64,000 nucleotides of DNA from Hyphomicrobium_A sp963782555 (GCA_963782555.1 CAWAKB010000001.1:496001-560000); one strand, 5' to 3'. Shown: positions 34,927-44,168, counted from the stretch's first letter. Notes: a model not told the origin generated them from the sequence alone. A program made the numbers and translations.

Positions 34927-35145
34927 ATGAATCGGATCGACAGGTTCTTCGGTCTCAGAGGCGAGGCCAAGTTGAGGTACCTCGACGGAGAGTTCCAGGT
35001 GGTCTCTCCGGGCGACTTCGTACGCTGCGCGGTGACCGGCGAGTCGATCCTGCTGCCTGACCTGCGCTATTGGAGCGTCGAGCTGCAAGAGGCCTACGTC
35101 TCGCCCGAGGTCTCGGTGCAGAGATACCGTCAGACGCGGCGCTAG
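34927..35145 (+). CDS. DUF2093 family protein
   Basis: The 72-residue protein has the DUF2093 pattern: AKLRYLDGEFQVVSPGDFVR, CAVTGESILLPDLRYWSVE and a short EAYVSPEVSVQRY tail. It has no signal peptide or membrane segment. The family is confined to alphaproteobacteria and usually lies between xseA and lpxK, as here; its function is unknown. Its stop overlaps the 3' end of the opposing lpxK gene by 4 bases. Confidence 0.92.
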   Translation: MNRIDRFFGLRGEAKLRYLDGEFQVVSPGDFVRCAVTGESILLPDLRYWSVELQEAYVSPEVSVQRYRQTRR

Positions 35146-36242
35146 AGCCGGGGCGGGCGCGTGGCGCGCCGGGGAAAGCCCTGGTGCTGGGTGGCGGCCT
35201 CGATCAGCGATATGAGCCGGCCCTGATCGCGCTCCTCGATTTCAAGCTTGATGGCGAGCGGCTGAGCGCGCTGCGCCAGCGCTGCGGGGAGCGCTGCATC
35301 GCCTGCGAGGCGGACCCAGTCTTTCTCCGTGGTGATGAGGCGCGCACCATCCTTCTCGGCTAAGGCCAGAAGCCGCTCGGCATCGCGCCGCGACAAGACA
35401 TGGTGGTCGGGAAAGGCGACGCGGTGCAGAACGCGCGCGCCCAGGCTGTCCAGCAGGGCAAAGAAGCGGGCCGGGTTGGCAATTCCCGCAAAGGCGACGA
35501 CCGGTGTGCCTGCAAGCCAGGCGGTGTCGCCGTCGGGCACCGCGCGCACCGCCAGCACCGGGCCCGGAAAGTTGCGTTTCAGCAGCCCGAGGATTTTCGC
35601 AGGCGTCTGCGTCTGCTTCTGCGTCGCTTGCGGCTCGCGCACGACGATTGCATCGACGAGCCCCAGCTGAAACGCGATCGGGGCGCGCAAGGGCCCCGCC
35701 GGGAACACCTCGCCATTGCCGAGCCCGCGCGCGCCGTCGACCACGGCGATGGCGAGGTCCTTGACCAGGGCCGGGTTCTGCAGGCCGTCGTCCATGATGA
35801 CGGCGCTGATGCTGCGCCCGCTCTCCTCGATGAAGCGCACGCCGGCCTCTCGGTCGCGGGCGACGAGCGTGGGGGCGACGCGGGTGAGCAAGAGCGGCTC
35901 GTCGCCGAAGCGCCGTGCCGCCCTCTGCCCCTCCTCCACCCACACCGGACCCGGCTCCTTACCGCCGTACCCGCGCGTCAGGAACGCCGGCTTGCCGCCG
36001 CGCGCGATGAGAAGGTGGGCGATCAGAAGTGCGAGCGGCGTCTTGCCGGTGCCGCCGGCGGTGAAGTTTCCCACGCAGATGACGGGAAGGCGCGAGCGGT
36101 AGGGTTGGCGGCGGCGAAAGCGTGCCACGACGATGGCGCCGTAGAGCCGGGCCATGGAAGCAAGCAAGGGGCTGAGCAGGCGCACCAGCGGCCGCGTCTC
36201 GGCCCCCGCGCCGTACCACCAGCCGGGCTCCTCAAGACGCAC
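35142..36242 (-). CDS. lpxK: Tetraacyldisaccharide 4'-kinase
   Basis: The 366-residue protein has one N-terminal membrane-associated helix and the LpxK P-loop CVGNFTAGGTGKTPLA. LTRGYGGK, IMDDGLQNPALVKDLAIAVVD and FAGIANPARFFALLDSLGA follow, all LpxK hallmarks. It phosphorylates the 4' position of the tetraacyl disaccharide to give lipid IVA at the inner membrane. Its start overlaps the 3' end of the acyltransferase-KdtA gene by 11 bases, so it is translated from the same message and acts one step before KdtA. Confidence 0.96.
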   Translation of the reverse strand: MRLEEPGWWYGAGAETRPLVRLLSPLLASMARLYGAIVVARFRRRQPYRSRLPVICVGNFTAGGTGKTPLALLIAHLLIARGGKPAFLTRGYGGKEPGPVWVEEGQRAARRFGDEPLLLTRVAPTLVARDREAGVRFIEESGRSISAVIMDDGLQNPALVKDLAIAVVDGARGLGNGEVFPAGPLRAPIAFQLGLVDAIVVREPQATQKQTQTPAKILGLLKRNFPGPVLAVRAVPDGDTAWLAGTPVVAFAGIANPARFFALLDSLGARVLHRVAFPDHHVLSRRDAERLLALAEKDGARLITTEKDWVRLAGDAALPAALAQRAQPLAIKLEIEERDQGRLISLIEAATQHQGFPRRATRPPRL

Positions 36243-38262
36243 GCTTCAATCTCTCGTCGGGCAGGTAGCTGAGAAGCGTCGCCACCGTCTTCTCCAGAGC
36301 CCCCGACATCGTGGCGAGCGCCTGCGTGGCGCCCGCGCGCATGTGAGCTATTTCCGCCTGACTGTTGAGCAGATGGGTCACCGCCGCAGCGAGGCTCTTG
36401 GCGTCGGTCACCTCGACCACGCCCTGGTGGCGCAGAAGCGTGCGGTATGCGTCACGGAAGTTCTGCCAGTGCGGCCCCGTGAGCACCGCGACGCCGTGGC
36501 GGACCGCCTCGATCGGGTTTTGCCCGCCCCGGTCGACGAGCGAGCCGCCGACGAAGGCGATGGGAGAGAGCGCATAGAGCGTGCCGAGCTCGCCGATGGT
36601 ATCGGCGACATAGATGTCGGTGCGCGCGTTGGGGAGCGTGCCGAGCGAGCGCTGCGCCACCGAGAAGCCCAGATCCTTGAGCCGCTCGGCGATCGCGGTG
36701 CCTCGCTCGGGATGGCGCGGCGCGATGATCGTGCAGAACGTGTCGAAGGTGCGCGCAAGCGTCCGGTGCGCCTCGGCGATGATCTCCTCCTCGCCCTCGT
36801 GCGTGCTGGCGGCAACAAAGCCCGGCCGGCCGTCGAGCGCCTGGCGCAAGCGCTCGAGCTCGCCTAGGTCGACGGGCGGCGGCGGCGCGTCAATCTTGAG
36901 ATTGCCGACAGACTGCACGTTGCGTGCACCCAGCACCGAGAAGCCCATGGCGAGGCGCTCGTTCTGCGCCAGCACCACGTCGAAGCGATTGAACAGCGGC
37001 TGGGCGATGCCCTTGTTGCGCTGCCAGCGGCGCCGGCTGCGGTGCGACAGGCGGGCATTGATGAGCGCCAGCGGGATGCCGCGCGCCGACGTCTCGAGGA
37101 TCAGCGACGGCCAGATCTCCAATTCGGTGAAGACGGCGAGGTCGGGGCGCCAGTGGCGCAGGAAGCTTTTGGCGTACTCGGGCGCATCGAGCGGGACGTA
37201 CTGGTGCAGGCTGCGCTCCGGCAGCCGGCGCTCGGCGAGGCCCGCCGAGGTGACAGTGCCCGTCGTCAGCAGGACGCTCAGATCCGGACGCGCCGCGCGC
37301 AGTCCGTCAATCACGGGCAGCACGGCGTTGGTCTCCCCGACACTTGCCGCATGGACCCAAGCGAGCACGCCCTCGGGGCGGCCGGCACTCGGGCGACCGA
37401 GCCGCTCGGGCCGCCGGCGCGGGTCCTCCTTGCCGTAGTGCTCGCGCACCTTGAGCACGACGGGAGCGAGCGGCCGCATGAGGCTCATGGCGCCGCGGTA
37501 GATCTTGAGCCGCATGTCGGGCGCGGCCGGCGGGGCCGAAGGGTCGCCGGCCTGCATGGGCGTGGCGCGGTTGACGTCGCCGCCGGCGAGCTCGTAGGCG
37601 CGCTGGGTGGTGAGGTTCAAGTAGCGCTCGACCTCGGCGCGCGCCGCCTCCAGCGCCGCCTCGTCGGCGTCGGGGGCGACGTGGATCAACGGGCCGGCGA
37701 CGTAGGCGAGCTTCGAGAACGGCAGGTTGATGGTCATGCGGCTCCAGGTGTCGAGCGGCACGAACCGCGAGGTGGCGGAGGCCACCGGCACGATCGGCCG
37801 TCCGGAAAGCCGGGCCAGCATGACGATGCCGAGTCCTGCGCGCCGGGCCGGGCCCGGCGGCACGTCGGCGGTCATCACCACGGAGGTGCCGCCTTTGAGG
37901 GCACGCGCGGCCTGACGCAGGGCCGCGGCACCGCCCTTGTCCTTGCGCCGCCCTCCGGCGCCCGCGCCGCGGATGAGCTCGATGCCGAAGTTGGCCATGG
38001 CCGAGCCGATCAGCTCCGCGTCGCCGTGACGCGCAACCATGGCCGCCACCTTGACATCGGGCGCCGGCTTGAAGCCGTGCGTCATCATGAACTGGCCGTG
38101 CCAGACGGCGACGATGAGGGGGTGCTCGCCCCTGAGCCGGGCCAGCGCATCAGGCGGCTCATAGACGATGCGCGAGGTGCGGTCGACGAGCCGAATCAGG
38201 CCGGCTGCGGCGCGGCCGGCGAACCGGTTAAACGCGGCTTTGGTACGGGGCGAACGTGCCAT
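36232..38262 (-). CDS. kdtA: Fusion: DUF374 lysophospholipid acyltransferase-like domain + Kdo transferase KdtA/WaaA
   Basis: From ATG 38262 the protein has 676 residues. Residues 1-240 form a DUF374 acyltransferase-like domain (IVAVWHGQFMMTHGF with its His, and GTSVVMTADVPPGPARRAGL). A linker rich in Ala/Pro (about 245-255) leads to a full KdtA: WVHAASVGETNAVLPVIDGL with the catalytic Glu, FTELEIWPSLI, LINARLSHRSRRRW, SVGNLKIDAPPP, ASTHEGEEEI, RHPERG and VGGSLVDRGGQNPIEAV. KdtA adds Kdo to lipid IVA in the inner membrane. In most relatives the two parts are separate adjacent genes. The fused acyltransferase would sit on the same lipid A substrate; its acyl acceptor is unknown. Confidence 0.93.
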   Translation of the reverse strand: MARSPRTKAAFNRFAGRAAAGLIRLVDRTSRIVYEPPDALARLRGEHPLIVAVWHGQFMMTHGFKPAPDVKVAAMVARHGDAELIGSAMANFGIELIRGAGAGGRRKDKGGAAALRQAARALKGGTSVVMTADVPPGPARRAGLGIVMLARLSGRPIVPVASATSRFVPLDTWSRMTINLPFSKLAYVAGPLIHVAPDADEAALEAARAEVERYLNLTTQRAYELAGGDVNRATPMQAGDPSAPPAAPDMRLKIYRGAMSLMRPLAPVVLKVREHYGKEDPRRRPERLGRPSAGRPEGVLAWVHAASVGETNAVLPVIDGLRAARPDLSVLLTTGTVTSAGLAERRLPERSLHQYVPLDAPEYAKSFLRHWRPDLAVFTELEIWPSLILETSARGIPLALINARLSHRSRRRWQRNKGIAQPLFNRFDVVLAQNERLAMGFSVLGARNVQSVGNLKIDAPPPPVDLGELERLRQALDGRPGFVAASTHEGEEEIIAEAHRTLARTFDTFCTIIAPRHPERGTAIAERLKDLGFSVAQRSLGTLPNARTDIYVADTIGELGTLYALSPIAFVGGSLVDRGGQNPIEAVRHGVAVLTGPHWQNFRDAYRTLLRHQGVVEVTDAKSLAAAVTHLLNSQAEIAHMRAGATQALATMSGALEKTVATLLSYLPDERLKRAS

Positions 38263-38351
38263 GCTCAAGGGTGCCTCGGCGCGAAACGCCTCCAACGCCA
38301 GCGGCCCTCAGCGAACCACTTGCAGGTGGTTCCTATAGCGAATATCTAGCG

Positions 38352-39185
38352 ATGGCAAACTGGGACGTTCGGGCACACACCGTGACGCGTGGCGGCCGGC
38401 CTGTTCGGCTGTTTGCGTCCCCCAAAAAAGTCATTCTCGACGGACCCATGGCCGGATTGGTGAAGCGGGCAAAGCGCTCCTGGCGGCGCGTCGAGAGGCG
38501 GTGGCGGGAGGCGGCGATCAACGGCTCGCCTTACTGGCTGCGGCGCAGCCTGGGGGCGCCTGCGGTCTACCTCGACATGCTGCTCGTCGACCACGGCATC
38601 TTCCGTCTCCTCTACGCCAACTGCCATAAGATATCCGACAAGGCATGGCGGTCGGCCCAGCCCGCGCCCCACCACATCCGCCGCTTCGCACAGTCGGGCA
38701 TTCGCACCATCGTCAACCTGCGCGGCGAGCGCCCGTGCGGGAGCTACTGGCTCGAGGAAGCGGCGTGCGCTCGCCACGGGCTGAAGCTCGTCAACTTCCA
38801 GATCCGCTCGCGCGCCGCGCCCACGCGCGAGGAGTTGATCGGCGCCAAGCGTCTCTTCGAGCAGGTCGAGTATCCCATGTTGATGCACTGCAAGTCGGGC
38901 GCCGACCGTGCCGGCTTGATGAGCGTGCTCTATCGTTTCCTGCACGAGGGGGTGCCGCTCAAGGAGGCGACACAGGAGCTCTCCTTGAAGTACGGCCACA
39001 TCCGCCAGGCGGACACCGGCATACTCGACTATTTCTTCGAGACCTATCTCGCCGACAGTGCCGCGCGGCCCATATCGTTCTTCGACTGGGTCGACACGGT
39101 CTACGACCCTGACGAGCTCAAGCGCACGTTCCATTCGAAGGGCTGGGCCAACCGGCTGGTCAACAGCGTGCTGCAGCGCGAGTAG
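38352..39185 (+). CDS. CX5R-type phosphatase (dual-specificity / PTP fold) in a lipid A locus
   Basis: From ATG 38352 the protein has 277 residues. The signature loop MHCKSGADRAGLM carries Cys and Arg in HCxxxxxR at about residues 180-188, and the general acid may lie in the preceding region LKLVNFQIRSRAAPTREEL. WRSAQPAPHHIRRFAQSGIR followed by TIVNLRGERPCGSYWLEE is typical of bacterial dual-specificity/Siw14-like phosphatases. Basic residues dominate the first 50. The gene is divergent from kdtA and converges with msbA, so a lipid-phosphate substrate (lipid A, phosphatidylglycerophosphate) is as likely as a protein. No signal peptide is seen. Confidence 0.82.
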   Translation: MANWDVRAHTVTRGGRPVRLFASPKKVILDGPMAGLVKRAKRSWRRVERRWREAAINGSPYWLRRSLGAPAVYLDMLLVDHGIFRLLYANCHKISDKAWRSAQPAPHHIRRFAQSGIRTIVNLRGERPCGSYWLEEAACARHGLKLVNFQIRSRAAPTREELIGAKRLFEQVEYPMLMHCKSGADRAGLMSVLYRFLHEGVPLKEATQELSLKYGHIRQADTGILDYFFETYLADSAARPISFFDWVDTVYDPDELKRTFHSKGWANRLVNSVLQRE

Positions 39186-39193
39186 CTGCAGCG

Positions 39194-41005
39194 CTAGGAC
39201 GCTTGCGGCACCTCGACCAGCGTCTGCGAGCGCACGAGGCGCGAATAGGCACCCCCGAGTGCCATCAGCTCGCGATGCGTCCCGGTCTCCACGATGGTGC
39301 CTTCGTCCATGACGCAGATGAGGTCGGCGTTCTGCACCGTCGACAGCCTGTGCGCGATCACGAGCGTCGTGCGGTTCTTGGTGAACTTGGCGAGCGCGCC
39401 CTGCACCAGCCGCTCCGATTCGGTGTCGAGCGCGCTCGTCGCCTCGTCGAGCAGCAGGATCGGCGCATCCTTGAGGATCGCGCGGGCGAGCGCCAGGCGC
39501 TGGCGCTGACCGCCCGACAGCCGCATGCCCCGATCGCCGATCGGGGTTGCGTAGCCGTTAGGCTGCTCCAGGATGAATTCGTGCGCGGCCGCCGCCTGAG
39601 AGGCGGCCAGGATCTCCGCCTCGGTGGCGCCGAGGCGGCCGAGCGCGATGTTGGTGGCGATCGTGTCGTCGAACAGCGTCACGTCCTGGGAAACGATCGA
39701 GATGGCGTCACGCAGCGAGGCGAGAGTTACCTCGCGCAGGTCCTGGCCATCGATTGAGATGCGGCCCTGCGTGACGTCGAACAGACGCGGCACGAGGTTC
39801 AAGACCGTCGACTTGCCGGCGCCCGAGCGGCCGACGAGGGCAACCGTCTTGCCGCCGGGCACCGTGAGCGAGAAATCGCTGATCGCCGCCAGCGCCTTTT
39901 GCTCATCATAGCGGAAGCCGACGGCCTCGAAGCGAATAGCGCCCTTGTCGACCGCGAGGGGCTTTGCATCCGGACGGTCGGTGATGGCCGGCTTTTCGTC
40001 GATGATATTGTAGAAGCTCTCCGCAGCGGCCAGTCCCTCGCTGATGCGGCCCGACAGGTTGCCGAGCCCGCGGATGGGCTGGGCGGCCATCAGCAGCGCG
40101 GTGACGAAGCCCATGAAGTCGCCGACGGTGGAGATGCCGCTGGCGATGCGCCAATAGGCGAGTGCGATCACCCCGGTAACGGCGAGACCGCCAAGCACCT
40201 CGAGCATGGGGTCGATGCGCGCGCGGTTGCGCACCGCCTTCAAGCGCAGATTGAACACCTGCTCGAAGCTGTTGTTGAGGCGCTCGGCGGCGTAGTCCTC
40301 GAGCCGGAACGACTTGATGAGGCGCGCGCTCGACAATTTCTCGGTCAAGAGCGAGGTCATGTCGCCGAGCTGGTGCTGCGTGCGCTTGGCGACGCGGTGG
40401 AGCCGCTTGCTGATCGCTGCCACCGGGATCGCCGCAATCGGATAGACGCAGAGCACGATCAGCGACATCACCCAGTCGAGGTAGAACATCGAGCCCACGA
40501 GGGCGAAGATGGAGAGCGTGTCGCGCACGGCCGTGTTGAGCGCTGCCTGCGTCGCCTGCTGAACGAAGGAGATGTCGTTGGTCAGCTTGGAGACGAGCCG
40601 CCCTGGCGTGTCGCGCGTCAGCCGGGCGAAGTCCGACCAGATCAAATGCGCGAACGCGTGCTTCTGCATGTCGGTCGTCTGCCGCATGACGATGCGGTTG
40701 GTCTCCACCGTCTGCAGGTAGAGAAAGAGCGAGCGCAGCATGGTCACGCCGACGATCGCGCCCAGCACATAGGGCAAGGCGCCCTTCTGCTCCTTCATGA
40801 GCGCATCGAACGAAGCCTTGATGATCATCGGGTAGGCGCCGGTCGCAGCCGCGAGGATCGCCGTCAGGAGCAGGGCGTAGCTGAGCTCGCGCCAGCGCGG
40901 CACAATCCACTCGCGACTGAACCGCTTGAGCAGGCCGAGCTGGCGCGCATCGAGCGACAGCCACCTCGAGCCACGAATCTGGGCCGCCTTGGGCGCCTCG
41001 TTCAC
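39194..41005 (-). CDS. msbA: Lipid A export ABC transporter, MsbA-like (fused permease/ATPase)
   Basis: The 603-residue half-transporter has six membrane helices (about 40-330) and a C-terminal ATPase with Walker A LVGRSGAGKSTVLNL, signature RLSGGQRQRLALARAI, Walker B PILLLDEATSALD and switch His in VIAHRLSTV. Such homodimers flip lipid A-core or other lipids across the inner membrane. Position behind lpxK/kdtA supports MsbA, although any multidrug half-transporter has the same motifs. The start overlaps the DUF4170 gene by ATGA (41002-41005). Confidence 0.9.
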   Translation of the reverse strand: MNEAPKAAQIRGSRWLSLDARQLGLLKRFSREWIVPRWRELSYALLLTAILAAATGAYPMIIKASFDALMKEQKGALPYVLGAIVGVTMLRSLFLYLQTVETNRIVMRQTTDMQKHAFAHLIWSDFARLTRDTPGRLVSKLTNDISFVQQATQAALNTAVRDTLSIFALVGSMFYLDWVMSLIVLCVYPIAAIPVAAISKRLHRVAKRTQHQLGDMTSLLTEKLSSARLIKSFRLEDYAAERLNNSFEQVFNLRLKAVRNRARIDPMLEVLGGLAVTGVIALAYWRIASGISTVGDFMGFVTALLMAAQPIRGLGNLSGRISEGLAAAESFYNIIDEKPAITDRPDAKPLAVDKGAIRFEAVGFRYDEQKALAAISDFSLTVPGGKTVALVGRSGAGKSTVLNLVPRLFDVTQGRISIDGQDLREVTLASLRDAISIVSQDVTLFDDTIATNIALGRLGATEAEILAASQAAAAHEFILEQPNGYATPIGDRGMRLSGGQRQRLALARAILKDAPILLLDEATSALDTESERLVQGALAKFTKNRTTLVIAHRLSTVQNADLICVMDEGTIVETGTHRELMALGGAYSRLVRSQTLVEVPQAS

Positions 41006-41271
41006 GGTTGGCCCTTGGCGTCGGCGGTCTCGGGATCGTGCTCAGGATCTAACAGGCGGTGCATGTGCACGATGAAGTAGCGCATCATGGCGTTGTCGAC
41101 GGTCCGCTGCGCGGCAGCCTTCCAGGCGGCATAGGCCTGGGCGTAGTTGGGGTAGATGCCGACGATGTCGAGCCCCTTCAAATCGCGGAACTCGACGCCT
41201 TCCAGCGAGGTAAGCTCGCCACCGAAAACGAGATGCAGGAGCTGCTTCGGTGGCGTCTTGGGGCTACTCAT
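41002..41271 (-). CDS. DUF4170 family protein
   Basis: The 89-residue protein starts at ATG 41271. LLHLVFGGELTSLEGVEFRD, then LDIVGIYPNYAQAYAAWKAA and DNAMMRYFIVHMHRLLDP define DUF4170, an alphaproteobacterial family nearly always located just before msbA. No signal peptide or membrane helix is seen. Overlap with msbA by four bases implies joint translation. Function unknown; a small cytoplasmic partner of lipid A export is the natural guess. Confidence 0.92.
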   Translation of the reverse strand: MSSPKTPPKQLLHLVFGGELTSLEGVEFRDLKGLDIVGIYPNYAQAYAAWKAAAQRTVDNAMMRYFIVHMHRLLDPEHDPETADAKGQP

Positions 41272-41503
41272 CGGGCGGGCGTCCTCGAGCTTGCTTTCCG
41301 TTGGTGTGCCGCTTCCTGCCGGAACGAGCCGGCCTGTGCAAGCCCGGATCGGGCGCGGTTGCATAGGCGCGACTGGTCGAAAGGAGCCACCAGCATACCG
41401 CGAATTTACGCTATCGCTTAAAGGAGCGGGAAGTCCAACTGTGGCATTCTGACAGCAGAGCCGCAAAGACGGCTGCTCTGAGGGCAATGGCGGGGCGCCG
41501 CAA

Positions 41504-41540
41504 TTTCGGCTTGGATCCGGGGACCGGACCCAAGCCGAAA
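41504..41540. terminator. Long hairpin downstream of ubiA
   Basis: TTTCGGCTTGG (41504-41514) pairs perfectly with CCAAGCCGAAA (41530-41540); inside it TCCGG (41516-41520) pairs with CCGGA (41524-41528), with loop gga. This gives a stem of about 16 bp with one mismatch, 33 bases after the ubiA stop on the minus strand. There is no clear T run in either direction, so it is a likely transcript end or 3' stabiliser rather than a textbook terminator. The rest of the 300-base gap (41272-41572) holds nothing else I recognise. Confidence 0.55.
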
Positions 41541-41572
41541 GTGTTTTGGGCCGGGATTGTCTCTCCGGCGGG

Positions 41573-42547
41573 CTAATTGAGGCCGGCAAGCCACGACAGG
41601 GTCATGTCGGCAACGAGCCCCAGAAAAATAACCATCCCGACGTCACGGTTGGAGCGAAAGCGCCTGAGGCAGTTCCCCGCATCGGCAACGTCGAGCGTGA
41701 TCACCTGCCAGGCCATCTGCAGCGAGGCCAGCACCACCGCGGTGAAGTAGATGAGATGGGTTCCGGCGAGGAACCCGGCCACCAGCCACAGCCCCACCGC
41801 GCCGGCATAGAGCCCGCCGACCCAGGTCATGGTGTGCTCGCCGAAGCGAATGGCGGTCGACTTGAGGCCGACCATCAGGTCGTCCTCTTTATCCTGGTGC
41901 GCATAGATCGTGTCGTAGCCGATCGTCCACAGCACCGAGCCGCAATAGAGCAGGATCGCCGGCAGCGCGAGCGAGCCGGTGACGGCGCTCCAGCCGACGA
42001 GCGCTCCCCAGTTGAAGGTGAGGCCGAGCGCGATCTGTGGCCAATAGGTGTAGCGCTTGAGGAAGGGGTAGACGGCAATCAGCACGAGCGACGCGATGCC
42101 GAGACGGATGGTGTAGCCGTTGAACTGGATCAGCACCACGAGGCCGGCGAGCGCACAGATGGCGGCAAAGGCGAGCGCCTCCGCCGGCGCCACCTGGCCT
42201 GAGGGGATGGGACGGCTCGCCGTGCGGGCGATCTGCGCATCATAGTCGCGGTCGATATAGTCGTTATAGGCGCAGCCCGACGCGCGCATCACCACCGCGC
42301 CGATGGCGAACAGCGTCAAGAGCCAGAGGTTCGGATACGGGCGCTCTTGGGCGACCTCGGCGAGGCCCACGGCCCACCAGCACGGCAACAACAAAAGCCA
42401 CACGCCGATCGGCCGGTCGAGACGGGCGAGCCGCAAGTAGGGCCGGGCGTACTCGGGTGCATAGCGGTCCGTCCAGTTGTCGGGCGGCGCATCGGCAACT
42501 CGGGCGCTGGGCTGATCTGGGGGAGGATCGGTGATCATGGCGGCCAT
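41573..42547 (-). CDS. ubiA: 4-hydroxybenzoate polyprenyltransferase
   Basis: The 324-residue membrane protein has eight to nine helices and both Asp-rich prenyl-diphosphate motifs: CAYNDYIDRDYDAQIARTAS and TIYAHQDKEDDLMVG. The start LARLDRPIGVWLLLLPCWW is typical of UbiA. It attaches a polyprenyl chain to 4-hydroxybenzoate for ubiquinone synthesis in the inner membrane. It is divergent from rsmE; 113 bases separate the starts. Confidence 0.96.
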   Translation of the reverse strand: MAAMITDPPPDQPSARVADAPPDNWTDRYAPEYARPYLRLARLDRPIGVWLLLLPCWWAVGLAEVAQERPYPNLWLLTLFAIGAVVMRASGCAYNDYIDRDYDAQIARTASRPIPSGQVAPAEALAFAAICALAGLVVLIQFNGYTIRLGIASLVLIAVYPFLKRYTYWPQIALGLTFNWGALVGWSAVTGSLALPAILLYCGSVLWTIGYDTIYAHQDKEDDLMVGLKSTAIRFGEHTMTWVGGLYAGAVGLWLVAGFLAGTHLIYFTAVVLASLQMAWQVITLDVADAGNCLRRFRSNRDVGMVIFLGLVADMTLSWLAGLN

Positions 42548-42660
42548 GGCCTTAGCGCTCTTGGCGCTTGCTGGAGCCTAGCCGCGGGGCGCTGCCGCGG
42601 CAATCGCCACGCCGCTCGCGATCGCGGTTGCGCTGCGTCTGGCTTGGGCTAAGAGGGCGC

Positions 42661-43401
42661 ATGCAGACCTGTCCGTTCCATGCGCCGAGGCTCTACGTCG
42701 AGACGCCGCTCGATTGCAGTGCGCGCTTTGCCTGCACGCCCGAGCAGGCCAACTACCTGGTGAACGTGCTTCGGCTCGCCGAGGACGATGAGATCCTCGT
42801 CTTCAACGGCCGCGACGGAGAATGGCGTGCCAGGCTCGTCGACGTGGGAAAGCGGCGCTGCGGGCTTCTGTGCGCCGACCGTGTGCGGGCCCAGCACGCC
42901 GGGCCCGACCTCGTCTACCTGTTCGCGCCGCTGAAGCACGCGCGCCTCGACTACATGGTGCAGAAAGCGACCGAGATGGGCGTTGCGCGCCTGCAGCCCG
43001 TGCTGACGCGGCGCACGGTTGCGGCGCGGGTGAACGTCAAGCGCATGCGCGCCAACGTGATCGAGGCGGCCGAGCAGTGCGGCGTTCTGCGGGTGCCCGA
43101 CGTCCGCGAGCCCCAGCGGCTCGAGGCACTGCTGGAAAACTGGGAGGAGGCGCGGCGCCTGATCTTGTGCGACGAGGGCGCCGAGGTGGAGAGCCCGCTT
43201 GAAGCCTTGTCGGGCCTCGATCGCGGTCCGTTCGCCGTGCTCATCGGTCCGGAAGGAGGGTTCGATCCCGACGAGCGCAAGCTCTTGCTGGGGCGGGCCT
43301 TCGTGCTGCCGATCTCGCTCGGCCCCCGCGTGCTGCGCGCCGACACTGCGGCAGTGGCCGCACTGGCGCTGGTCAACGCGGTGCTCGGCGACTGGCGCTA
43401 A
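42661..43401 (+). CDS. rsmE: 16S rRNA (uracil(1498)-N3)-methyltransferase
   Basis: The 246-residue product shows the RsmE layout: an N-terminal PUA-like domain (HAPRLYVETPL, NYLVNVLRLAEDDEILVFNG) and a C-terminal SPOUT knot. LKHARLDYMVQKATEMGVAR, IEAAEQCGVLRVP, FAVLIGPEGGFDPDE and LGPRVLRADTAAVAAL supply the SAM-binding knot. It methylates U1498 of 16S rRNA. In related genomes gshA follows rsmE/ubiA, as here. Confidence 0.96.
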   Translation: MQTCPFHAPRLYVETPLDCSARFACTPEQANYLVNVLRLAEDDEILVFNGRDGEWRARLVDVGKRRCGLLCADRVRAQHAGPDLVYLFAPLKHARLDYMVQKATEMGVARLQPVLTRRTVAARVNVKRMRANVIEAAEQCGVLRVPDVREPQRLEALLENWEEARRLILCDEGAEVESPLEALSGLDRGPFAVLIGPEGGFDPDERKLLLGRAFVLPISLGPRVLRADTAAVAALALVNAVLGDWR

Positions 43402-43456
43402 TTGAAGGCGCTGGGCACGGGAGCGATGTGACAGACCCCGTGCCCGAGCGTGATGT

Positions 43457-43801
43457 TTACTTGCACTTGTCGTCGAGGCCGTCGAGGGCGGCATCGTAGG
43501 CCTTGCCGTCGGCGGAGTCGGGATCAAGATCGGCACCCGCCTCGAATGCCGTCTCGAAGTCGGAGCCAAGCTGCTTCATGTAGCCCTGCATCTGCTTGTC
43601 GAGGGCGTCGGCCTTGCTCTCGTCCTCGTCGTCGTTGCTCGACGACATGAGCTTGCTCATCTCGCAATAGGTCTTGAGCTTGGCCGCGTCGGCGGCCACG
43701 GCATCGAAGGCCTTCTTGGCGGCTTCGACGCTCTCGCTGGCCGCGAATGCCGGAGGAACGAAAAGGCCGCACATGGCGAGCGCGACCAGCATCTTTTTCA
43801 T
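43457..43801 (-). CDS. Small secreted hypothetical protein
   Basis: From ATG 43801, with GGAG 6 bases upstream, the product has 114 residues. A Sec signal peptide (MLVALAMCGLFVPPAFA) is followed by a mature acidic helical part with two Cys (KTYCEMSK and the C-terminal DDKCK), which could form one disulfide. An Asp/Glu/Ser-rich stretch SSSNDDEDESKAD lies in the middle. I do not recognise a family; a similar design is seen in the secreted protein at 57654-57911. Function unknown. Confidence 0.7.
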   Translation of the reverse strand: MKKMLVALAMCGLFVPPAFAASESVEAAKKAFDAVAADAAKLKTYCEMSKLMSSSNDDEDESKADALDKQMQGYMKQLGSDFETAFEAGADLDPDSADGKAYDAALDGLDDKCK

Positions 43802-43837
43802 CTTCTGCTCCATAGGTTGCATGCCAGGCGCTTGCAA

Positions 43838-44168
43838 ATCATGATTGTGGTTGCGCCCGGGCCCGTTCCTTTCCGGGCCTATACCAACGCCGGCGAGAGG
43901 CCTGAGCCGTCGAGACAGTCGAGATCGTCACGGCCAAAATGGTGTTTTTGTGGTTGCGTGCGCTCTCCTTTGCGCCTCCCAAGATCGGCATAGATCACGG
44001 GGTCGAATCGGGCACAAGTCTTCTCGTTTGCGCTGCGATCGAAGGTCGGCGCGGGAGCGTGGGCGCAAGGCAGCGGTGGGCGCGGCGCCCTCGACACTTG
44101 TCCCCCCTTTCGGGGGAGGCCATAAACCCCCAAATCTGCACGAGCTTTAACGCCCCGAGGCCTCCCGT
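43838..44168. other. Intergenic region upstream of gshA
   Basis: No gene is recognisable in these 331 bases. GCCCGG (43853-43858) and CCGGGC near 43875 can pair around an 18-base loop just upstream of the secreted-protein gene on the opposite strand. Sequence before gshA is GC-rich with no promoter match I would defend. Confidence 0.4.
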
